From contig DAHVAI010000008.1 of NCBI GenBank assembly GCA_027314685.1, forward strand, positions 1 through 6,281: DNA of 6,281 nt, read 5' to 3'. The notes under the pieces were generated by a model, which worked only from the letters and a program-made list of their open reading frames with translations, was not told where the DNA came from and did not search any database. The position numbers and the translations under genes were made by a program. This DNA is from Nitrososphaerota archaeon. Lineage in GTDB: Archaea; Thermoproteota; Nitrososphaeria; Nitrososphaerales; CADDZS01. The number at the start of each line of letters is the position of its first letter. Position 1 is the first letter of the stretch. Below are positions 1-4,856 of this stretch, piece by piece.

Positions 1-603
1 ACTGCTGTTCACAATAGAAGCTATTGGCTCGGGTTTTTGTAGCAAGTCTGAAATGTCAGGAACCTTTGGCTTTTCCTCGATTGGTGTAGTGGCAGGTTTC
101 ACCTCTACAGGTTTCTTGATCATCTCCGCGATGAGAGGCTCCGCAATCTTTTTCGTACTCTCTATTCTTCTTTCGATTGCTTCCATCTTCTGGTTCACGA
201 GCTGCAATAATTGGTTACGCAGCGTCTCGAGATCCCCGATCTGAATAAAAGCGTCCACTTTGGAAATTTTTTCGTCCAGGGACCTCAGCTCAGTCTTGTA
301 CTTTGCCCCCAGAATTTCACGCTCTTCTCTCGTTATCTCCTTGGCTACCTCAGCCTCGTACAGTCTTGTTAGGGCAGCTGAGACTAGTTCTTTCTCCAGT
401 GTATAGGTCCGAAGCTCTCGCTTGTTCTTTTCGAGTGCCGACTTTGGTATCGAGTGGTTACTGGGAAATTGCTTCAGCGGGGCGCTCTCAGTTCCAGTCT
501 CCTCAGTACGAGGCTTCTTAGTCCCAAAATAGACAGAGACCGAGCCTATCGCAGCTCCTGCAGCCACCAGTCCAGCATAAGTCGCGATTTCGACTGCTGA
601 CAA
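1..603 (-). CDS. Hypothetical membrane-anchored coiled-coil protein, 3'-partial
   Basis: I do not recognise this protein. The frame is open from a TTG at 603 to the left edge, giving 201 visible residues with no stop, so the C-terminus is missing. Residues about 5-27 (ending GSVSVYFG) are small and hydrophobic and look like one N-terminal membrane segment or signal anchor. Residues about 55-160 are rich in Glu, Lys, Arg and Leu in a helical, coiled-coil-like pattern. From about 163 a Pro/Glu/Lys/Val-rich linker follows, suggesting a further domain or tail beyond the window. TTG is the only reasonable start: the frame is closed upstream by a TAG just after the L37e stop, no ATG or GTG lies between, the first ATG is codon 140, and AGGAG sits 8 bases before the TTG. 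It is the third gene of an operon after LSm and L37e, 28 bases behind L37e. Function unknown; a membrane-tethered scaffold is only inference. Confidence 0.8.
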   Translation of the reverse strand, partial: MSAVEIATYAGLVAAGAAIGSVSVYFGTKKPRTEETGTESAPLKQFPSNHSIPKSALEKNKRELRTYTLEKELVSAALTRLYEAEVAKEITREEREILGAKYKTELRSLDEKISKVDAFIQIGDLETLRNQLLQLVNQKMEAIERRIESTKKIAEPLIAEMIKKPVEVKPATTPIEEKPKVPDISDLLQKPEPIASIVNSS

Positions 604-611
604 GGACTCTG

Positions 612-616
612 CTCCT
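612..616 (-). promoter_or_regulatory. Shine-Dalgarno AGGAG for the TTG-initiated coiled-coil gene
   Basis: On the minus strand AGGAG lies 8 bases before the TTG at 603, inside the 28-base gap after L37e. It complements the 3' end of archaeal 16S rRNA and supports the TTG as the real start. It is the clearest ribosome binding site in the left operon. Confidence 0.6.
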
Positions 617-631
617 ATCGACGTGCGCTAT

Positions 632-802
632 CTAGCCGCGATAGCGCGTCATCCAAGAGTAGGTTCTTAGTTTGGTCGAAGCACCGAAACCACAGTATGA
701 GCACTTTTTATGTCTCATGTGGTATGAGTGGTGGCCGCATCTTCTGCACCTCATGTGGGTCTTTTTCCGACCCATCTTTCCCATCGACGAAGTTCCGCGC
801 AT
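632..802 (-). CDS. rpl37e: 50S ribosomal protein L37e (eL37)
   Basis: This 56-residue basic zinc-ribbon protein is a component of the archaeal/eukaryotic large ribosomal subunit, where the family binds 23S rRNA. The zinc ligands are visible as CRRC (Cys19, Cys22) and CSYC (Cys34, Cys37), followed by GFGASTKLRTYSW, a very typical eL37 stretch. The N-terminus MRGTSSMGKMGRKKTHMRC matches the family's G-T-S/P-S-x-G-K opening, which favours the ATG at 802 over the internal Met7 and Met10. Length is close to the usual 55-65 residues. It follows LSm by 30 bases; LSm next to L37e is a widespread archaeal pairing. The ribosome binding site is weak (GAGTGAT about 8 bases before the ATG). Two stop codons in different frames lie nearly in tandem at its end (TAGATAG). 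Confidence 0.96.
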   Translation of the reverse strand: MRGTSSMGKMGRKKTHMRCRRCGHHSYHMRHKKCSYCGFGASTKLRTYSWMTRYRG

Positions 803-832
803 GTTCTAAATCACTCTAAACGAAACACTAGT

Positions 833-1066
833 TTAATTTTTTGGAGGTGGAGATATGATGACGACGTTGTCTCCTCTCACGACTATCGTTCCGAGAGAAG
901 TGGACTTGCCATCTTCCATAACTTCCTCCGAGGATTCAAGTACAAGGTTCATGTGCTGGTCAAAACCCTGCAAAGTCCCCCTGATCACCTTTCCGCCCTT
1001 TAGTTTAATCAGAACAATCTTCCCAAGACTCTCGTCCAGTACTTTGACAGCCATGTCTTGAGACAT
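833..1066 (-). CDS. Archaeal LSm (Sm-like) RNA-binding protein
   Basis: LSm proteins form ring oligomers (archaeal forms usually heptamers) that bind U-rich RNA. The 77-residue chain has the N-terminal helix ([15 protein letters not shown]), the Sm1 motif with DQHMN at residues 36-40 and the Sm2 motif VRGDN at 63-67, both RNA-contacting; Asp36, His38, Asn40 and Arg64 are the expected ligands. It ends soon after the Sm2 strand (ISPPPKN), as single-domain archaeal LSm proteins do. The start is taken as the ATG at 1066. A TTG at 1078 in the same frame would add MGKR, but a TATA-like CTTAATAA centred near 1101 predicts transcription from about 1075, downstream of that TTG. ATG at 1054 is another, shorter option. 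It is the first gene of the LSm-L37e-coiled-coil operon and is divergent from the PUA gene. Confidence 0.95.
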   Translation of the reverse strand: MSQDMAVKVLDESLGKIVLIKLKGGKVIRGTLQGFDQHMNLVLESSEEVMEDGKSTSLGTIVVRGDNVVIISPPPKN

Positions 1067-1142
1067 TCGTTTTCCCAAGAATTCTTTCCATCAAGTCTTA
1101 TTAAGCATTGTTTGCCGTTGAAACGGTTCTCGAGAAAAAGAG
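1067..1142. promoter_or_regulatory. Divergent promoter region, LSm (-) / PUA gene (+)
   Basis: This 76-base gap separates two divergent genes. At 1097-1105 lies CTTATTAAG, almost its own reverse complement, which can be read as a TATA box in both directions. About 26 bases away transcription would start near 1075 for LSm (leader about 9 bases) and near 1128 for the PUA gene (leader about 15 bases). An inverted repeat CCGTT-GA-AACGG occupies 1115-1126, at the expected start site of the plus-strand gene and upstream of the minus-strand TATA. Start sites are predictions from spacing only. Confidence 0.5.
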
Positions 1143-1625
1143 TTGAGGATCTATAATCTCTCAAAGACCGCGCGTGACGAGCTGGTAGACAATCTAGCCA
1201 AGATTTCTGGTGGTAACGAGATCAAGCCGCGCGAGTTAAAGATTGCAGAATCTGACGATCCCGAGTACGCAATAGTTTTCGCCAAGGAAGAAAATTTGTA
1301 CCTCGGCAAGAAAAAGGACTCGTATTTTCCTCTGTTGAGGGATGAGTCGATCCTCGAAGGAAAGCCGGTGGTCACGGTAGACAGCGGCGCGGTCAAGTTT
1401 GTCTGCAACGGCGCTAACATCATGAGGCCCGGAATAGTGAAAATCGAGGGTGAGTTCGGACCAGACGATCTTCTCATCGTAAAGGAGCAGAAATATAACA
1501 AACCTATTGCAATTGGGAAGGCCATGATGTCAAGGGAAGAAATGCAGGCCGCCTCCAAGGGCGTAGTCGTCACCAATTTGCACTATGTAGGGGACAAATT
1601 CTGGGAAATGCTCAAGGAGCTATAG
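1143..1625 (+). CDS. PUA-domain RNA-binding protein (pre-PUA + PUA, MCT-1/Tma20-like)
   Basis: This 160-residue protein has an N-terminal pre-PUA (DUF1947-like) domain, about residues 1-74, and a PUA domain from about 76 to 152. The PUA part shows PVVTVDSGAVKFVCNGANIMRPGI, the acidic turn GPDDLLIV, and the closing strands PIAIGKAMMS and KGVVVTNLHYVGD, all typical of the family. The same two-domain layout occurs in eukaryotic MCT-1/Tma20, which acts at the ribosome in reinitiation and recycling; the archaeal role is not settled, so a translation-linked or tRNA-binding role is inference. TTG at 1143 is the only usable start: the frame is closed by a TGA at 1119-1121 and the first in-frame ATG is codon 94. 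No strong ribosome binding site precedes it. It is divergent from LSm and is followed by sepF 66 bases on. Confidence 0.88.
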   Translation: MRIYNLSKTARDELVDNLAKISGGNEIKPRELKIAESDDPEYAIVFAKEENLYLGKKKDSYFPLLRDESILEGKPVVTVDSGAVKFVCNGANIMRPGIVKIEGEFGPDDLLIVKEQKYNKPIAIGKAMMSREEMQAASKGVVVTNLHYVGDKFWEMLKEL

Positions 1626-1644
1626 TTTCTTAGAGCAACAATTG

Positions 1645-1684
1645 TTTTTAATGAGAAAACTGCGTATCATGGTAGATGAGGGAG
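1645..1684 (+). promoter_or_regulatory. TATA-like element and ribosome binding site for sepF
   Basis: The 66-base gap after the PUA gene contains TTTTTAAT at 1645-1652, a TATA-like box predicting transcription from about 1675. GAGGGAG at 1678-1684 then lies 7 bases before the TTG start of sepF and works as a Shine-Dalgarno sequence. The T5 run at 1645-1649 could also serve as a U-rich 3' end signal for the PUA transcript. Both uses are inferred from position. Confidence 0.4.
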
Positions 1685-1691
1685 AAGTGGT

Positions 1692-1991
1692 TTGAGCTCA
1701 AGTAATGGACAGAAGATAGAGGCCATTCCTCAAATTTTGCTAAAGGCCTTCCCCCTGAAGAATCCTGCCGAAGTGGCCCAGATCAAGGAAGAAGTGAAAA
1801 ATCGCACAATTGTTATTTTGAAGATTACACCGCTAGCGCAGAAAAGCGTTGAGGAACTAAAGACAACTATCGAACAGTTGACTGATTTTGCAGTCTCTTT
1901 CGGTGGAGACATTGCGAGGCTCGGGGAAGAAAGAATCGTCATTGCACCGCCCGGCGTGAAAATCTGGCGCGGAGAAAAATCTGGCGTCTAG
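1692..1991 (+). CDS. sepF: SepF-type (DUF552) cell division protein, short form
   Basis: The 99-residue protein is nearly all SepF core. Residues 13-93 follow the family pattern: the first strand and helix (ILLKAFPLKNPAEVAQIKEE), the central strand TIVILKITPLA, a helix, then SFGGDIARLGEERIVIAPPGVKIW, the signature end of the fold including the Gly-rich dimer interface. SepF links FtsZ filaments to the membrane in FtsZ-using archaea and in many bacteria. The usual N-terminal amphipathic membrane-targeting helix and linker are absent; only about 12 polar residues precede the core. The frame is closed by a TGA at 1677-1679 with no start codon between, so TTG at 1692, with GAGGGAG 7 bases upstream, is the earliest start. 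If the source is a thaumarchaeon, ESCRT-type Cdv proteins are thought to drive division, so the role here is uncertain. It converges on aCPSF1 with a 4-base overlap. Confidence 0.85.
   Translation: MSSSNGQKIEAIPQILLKAFPLKNPAEVAQIKEEVKNRTIVILKITPLAQKSVEELKTTIEQLTDFAVSFGGDIARLGEERIVIAPPGVKIWRGEKSGV
1988..1991. other. Shared CTAG: overlapping stops of sepF and aCPSF1
   Basis: The palindromic tetramer CTAG holds both stops: TAG at 1989-1991 ends sepF on the plus strand, and the complement of CTA at 1988-1990 ends aCPSF1 on the minus strand. There is no intergenic DNA, so each transcript's 3' end must lie inside the other gene. Confidence 0.95.
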
Positions 1992-3913
1992 CGAATTCTT
2001 ATGGTTTCTTCCACCTGCGGATGGTAGACCGGAAGCTTGAACATCCTCGAAAGATTGTACGAAAGCGTTTCACATTTTCTCTTTTCACCGTGGTTTACAA
2101 AGATTTGCTGGAGCTTCGGCCTAAGCTTTCGAACGAAGTTAACTATCTGGTTGTAGTCGCTGTGCCCAGATAGACCCTCGATTTTGTTTACCTGGCAATT
2201 TACATCGATTACTTTGATCTTTCCGTTTTCACCTAACAGACTTACCTGCCTTGAACCATCGAGGACTCTCCGTCCCATCGTGCCCTGCACTTGGTAGGAG
2301 ACAAACATCACCCTGTTTTTATCCGAGCCTGCAAGTTGAGAAAAGTACTCAATCACCGGTCCACCCTCGAGCATACCTGAAGTGGCCATGATAATCGCTC
2401 CGCCTTCTCTCAATGCTTCCTCGCGGTTGCTGGGATGTTCAATTACAGTGAAGAATTCTGACGAAAACGGGTTTGAATCCTCCTCCAAAATCTTGTACTT
2501 TAGCTCGCGCGAAAGATACTCCGGATAGGCAATGTGTATTGCAGTTGCCTCCGAGATCATGCCTTCGATGAAGACTGGAGTCTCTACGAGCTTTTTCTCC
2601 CGCATGTAGTGGTCAATCACGAGCATTATCTCCTGAGATCGACCCACCGCAGGAACTGGTATCAGCACCTTGCCACCTTCGCGGAGCGTATCATTTGCGT
2701 ACTTTGTGAATAGCAGCTCGACCTCCTCCCTTGAAGGCACAACGTCTTCCTTGGTTCCGTAGGTTGATTCCGTAATCAGCGTCTCAACTCTGGGATAATT
2801 CCAGAAAGCAGATTCCAGAAGCTGAGTCTTGCCATATTTGTAATCACCGGTGTAGACAATGTTGTGAGCTCCCTCTCCGATGTGCAGGTGAACTGTAGCT
2901 GAACCGAGTATGTGACCTGCGTTATTGAAAACGAGCTTGACATCAGGTGCCACGTCCGTCACGAGTCCATAGGGAACCGTAATTGCGTGTTTTATCACCT
3001 CGCGAATGTCCCTCTGATCGTAGACAAGCCTCCCGCCTTCCAGCTGTCCAATCTTAACCATGTCTCCTTGAAGCAACGTCATTAACGGCAACGTCGGCTC
3101 CGTGCAATAAACCGGTCCGTCGTATCCATACTTGTACAGAGCCGGTAGGAATCCAGTGTGATCCAGGTGCGCATGACTGATTATCACAGCGTCCAGTTCG
3201 TCCAGTTCGATGTCAGCCCAATCCAGTCGTGGGAATGCATCCCACGCGTTCTTAGATCCCGGATGAATGCCGCAGTCAAGCAGAAGTTTGCTTTCGGAAG
3301 TGCTAACTATGATCGAGGAGCGGCCGACTTGCTCAAAACCGCCGAGCGTCATGATGCTCACCTCAGTTTCCTGTGTAAGCCTCGGCCTGAAGATATTCTC
3401 GCCGACCTCCCTAAAGAACTTGGCACGTTCGCTAGCGCTCTGGCTCAGGACATAGTTCACGTTCTGAATGCTCTGACATGGGATGTGCGGAAGCTTTCTT
3501 ACTCTGATCTTCCAACCTGTCTTGTCAGTAATCTCGATTGGATTGAACCCTTTTTCGACCGAAAGCTGCAGGGGTTTTCTAGCTTCCAGAATTGCTTCGC
3601 CGAGCGCCGCGTCAAAGAATATCTTCTCGACGCCAGAATCAGGTGGAACGCTTGCCAGGATGATATCCTGCGCTTCCTGTTCATCCTTACGGATTGATTT
3701 GTCCGTCCGGACCACAACTCTGCGCTTTACAAGATTAACAACGTCAGAGACTATGTAGCTGTTCTGCTGCAGGAACTTTGGATTCTTTGAATAAAGCGCA
3801 ATCCTCGGCCCTTCATACTCAACTCTGGTAATCTCTGCGTCTGCAGGAATATGATTGAGTATTATGCTCGTGATGTTTGACATGTTTTTAGTATCGTCAT
3901 TATTCTTTGTCAA
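1988..3913 (-). CDS. aCPSF1: aCPSF1/FttA: KH-metallo-beta-lactamase-beta-CASP ribonuclease
   Basis: This 641-residue protein is the archaeal homologue of CPSF73, an endonuclease (with 5'-3' exonuclease activity in some family members) that acts as a general transcription termination factor by cutting U-rich 3' ends. Two KH-like regions occupy about residues 12-75 and 85-145. The metallo-beta-lactamase part runs from about 182, with HAHLDH at 247-252, His334 and Asp357 as zinc ligands. The beta-CASP part has motif A Glu382 (ITESTYG), motif B His584 (SGHSDY) and motif C His608 (VNHGE). All catalytic residues are present and the length is normal. The second KH region lacks the usual Gly-rich loop (see findings). 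Start: TTG at 3913; ATG at 3883 (codon 11, MSNITSIIL) is a real alternative that keeps the first KH helix. No clear ribosome binding site precedes either. It follows psmB by 65 bases, a pairing also known in Pyrococcus, and converges on sepF. Confidence 0.96.
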   Translation of the reverse strand: MTKNNDDTKNMSNITSIILNHIPADAEITRVEYEGPRIALYSKNPKFLQQNSYIVSDVVNLVKRRVVVRTDKSIRKDEQEAQDIILASVPPDSGVEKIFFDAALGEAILEARKPLQLSVEKGFNPIEITDKTGWKIRVRKLPHIPCQSIQNVNYVLSQSASERAKFFREVGENIFRPRLTQETEVSIMTLGGFEQVGRSSIIVSTSESKLLLDCGIHPGSKNAWDAFPRLDWADIELDELDAVIISHAHLDHTGFLPALYKYGYDGPVYCTEPTLPLMTLLQGDMVKIGQLEGGRLVYDQRDIREVIKHAITVPYGLVTDVAPDVKLVFNNAGHILGSATVHLHIGEGAHNIVYTGDYKYGKTQLLESAFWNYPRVETLITESTYGTKEDVVPSREEVELLFTKYANDTLREGGKVLIPVPAVGRSQEIMLVIDHYMREKKLVETPVFIEGMISEATAIHIAYPEYLSRELKYKILEEDSNPFSSEFFTVIEHPSNREEALREGGAIIMATSGMLEGGPVIEYFSQLAGSDKNRVMFVSYQVQGTMGRRVLDGSRQVSLLGENGKIKVIDVNCQVNKIEGLSGHSDYNQIVNFVRKLRPKLQQIFVNHGEKRKCETLSYNLSRMFKLPVYHPQVEETIRIR

Positions 3914-3922
3914 CTTCAGTTA

Positions 3923-3953
3923 TGCTGAATATCTTTTCAGCAATCTGCTTGCT
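3923..3953 (-). promoter_or_regulatory. Two overlapping, mutually exclusive hairpins before aCPSF1
   Basis: The 65-base psmB-aCPSF1 spacer holds two inverted repeats. One is TGCTGAA/TTCAGCA (arms 3936-3942 and 3923-3929), a perfect 7-bp stem with a 6-base loop. The other is AGCAA/TTGCT (arms 3949-3953 and 3939-3943), a 5-bp stem with a 5-base loop. They share 3939-3942, so only one can form at a time. The distal stem ends 9 bases before the TTG start. This could be a leader control element, a processing site or chance; no U tract follows, so it is not a classic terminator. The loop also contains AAGATATT, a weak TATA-like sequence that could give aCPSF1 its own promoter. Confidence 0.35.
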
Positions 3954-3978
3954 ATGCCTTGTGCACTTTGTCGTTCAG

Positions 3979-4737
3979 TCAACCTATGCTTCTACTACCG
4001 GTAATCGCCATCAGTTGTTGCGCTTTTTCATCTTTAGAGAGCTCGCGATAACCGCTCTCCTTTGTAATCACCGCAACGTCAAATCCATCGCCTGTTCCGG
4101 CGTTTCTCTTGATCGCTGCAGTAACGGCGCCAATTGCAATTGGAATAACTTGCTTTACTGTCATGCCTTTGTTGTACTGGTCTTCCATGATGCCAAGCGC
4201 AACCGGAGAACCGCTGCCGGTTGACACCATGTCTTCTTTAGTGATCGCCCCAAAAAAGTCAACGCTGTATATAGCATACCCGTCAGTTGAATCCCAGCCA
4301 CCCAGCAAAAAGTCTGCTATCAATGGATAAAACCTAGTCGCAAAAAGAATGTTTGCAGAAATGCGCGCCAGCGATCTCAGCGGTATGGGCTTTTGGTTTT
4401 CGAGCTTGTAGAGGTTAGCGTAGTACTTGAGCGTGTCAATCATATTCTGAGCTTCAGCTACAGTGCCAGCGATCGTCACACCAACGTTATTGTCTATCTT
4501 GTGGACCTTCTTGCCCTGCCTGTGCGCGATGTAAAGGTAGCCAGCAGTCACACGCATGTCTGTGCAGAGGACGACCCCGTCTGAGCACGTCATGGCAACC
4601 GTCGTAGTGCCATGGTACTTCAGGGCATCCGCTTCAGTCTTTCTGTCTGTTACTCCGCCTCGAGCATTATTTGTTGGAAATATCTTTTGTGACAAGTTAT
4701 CAACTCGTTCGACTTCCAGAACGTGTGAACAGAACAT
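3979..4737 (-). CDS. psmB: 20S proteasome beta subunit (catalytic type)
   Basis: This encodes a beta subunit of the archaeal 20S proteasome, an N-terminal threonine protease of the inner rings. The 252-residue precursor has a 43-residue propeptide ending in KYHG, with predicted self-cleavage before Thr44. The mature chain begins TTTVAM; Thr44 (Thr1), Asp60 (Asp17 in mature numbering) and Lys76 (Lys33) are all in place, and STGSGSP at 172-178 matches the Ser129 region. The usual Asp166 position is Asn212, in KRNAGTGDG, with Thr215 where Ser169 is usual. Length without propeptide (209) is normal. The ATG at 4737 is the first start in the frame; upstream codons reach a TGA at 4798-4800 without ATG, GTG or TTG, and TTG at 4695 would give a shorter propeptide. 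It is divergent from egsA and precedes aCPSF1. Thaumarchaea often have more than one beta subunit; whether this is the main active one cannot be told here. Confidence 0.95.
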   Translation of the reverse strand: MFCSHVLEVERVDNLSQKIFPTNNARGGVTDRKTEADALKYHGTTTVAMTCSDGVVLCTDMRVTAGYLYIAHRQGKKVHKIDNNVGVTIAGTVAEAQNMIDTLKYYANLYKLENQKPIPLRSLARISANILFATRFYPLIADFLLGGWDSTDGYAIYSVDFFGAITKEDMVSTGSGSPVALGIMEDQYNKGMTVKQVIPIAIGAVTAAIKRNAGTGDGFDVAVITKESGYRELSKDEKAQQLMAITGSRSIG

Positions 4738-4856
4738 ACGTGCCCGGCAGAGTCCGCCAGACAGCGTAATTAGAAGCCGACAGTTCCAACACAGGAGTCA
4801 TGTCCTTTAAATAACTTTCCGAGCATGACAAACCTGCCTTTTCTTTGTGATCATAG
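4738..4856. promoter_or_regulatory. Divergent promoter region, psmB (-) / egsA (+)
   Basis: The 119-base gap has a single strong TATA-like sequence, TTTAAATAA at 4806-4814, readable on both strands. Spacing predicts transcription near 4836 for egsA (leader about 21 bases) and near 4784 for psmB (leader about 47 bases). It is flanked by an inverted repeat, GTCATG at 4797-4802 and CATGAC at 4824-4829, which could be an operator. Neither gene has a strong Shine-Dalgarno sequence. No other candidate feature is seen in the gap. Confidence 0.5.

Noticed and set aside
303..521. Plus-strand open frames in the first 520 bases
   Set aside because: The minus strand is open throughout this stretch as one long coiled-coil gene with a good start; the plus-strand frames are short and unlike any protein.
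1151..1576. 141-codon open frame on the minus strand
   Set aside because: It is antisense to the PUA gene, whose domain structure is clear, and has a Ser/Leu-rich composition typical of antisense frames.
1626..1691. Possible small RNA or tRNA in the PUA-sepF gap
   Set aside because: There is no cloverleaf or strong stem; the gap is explained by a TATA-like box and a ribosome binding site.
3158..3697. 179-codon open frame on the plus strand
   Set aside because: It is antisense to the metallo-beta-lactamase and KH parts of aCPSF1 and its product resembles nothing; an antisense shadow of a strongly coding gene.
3907..4224. 105-codon plus-strand frame covering the psmB-aCPSF1 spacer
   Set aside because: It is antisense to the end of psmB and the spacer, with no recognisable domain or ribosome binding site; the hydrophobic start is a by-product of antisense reading.
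4679..4688. AATATCTTTT, also found at 3928-3937, as a shared TATA-type promoter motif
   Set aside because: Inside the psmB propeptide it would start a transcript with no usable in-frame start before Thr1, so the match is probably chance.
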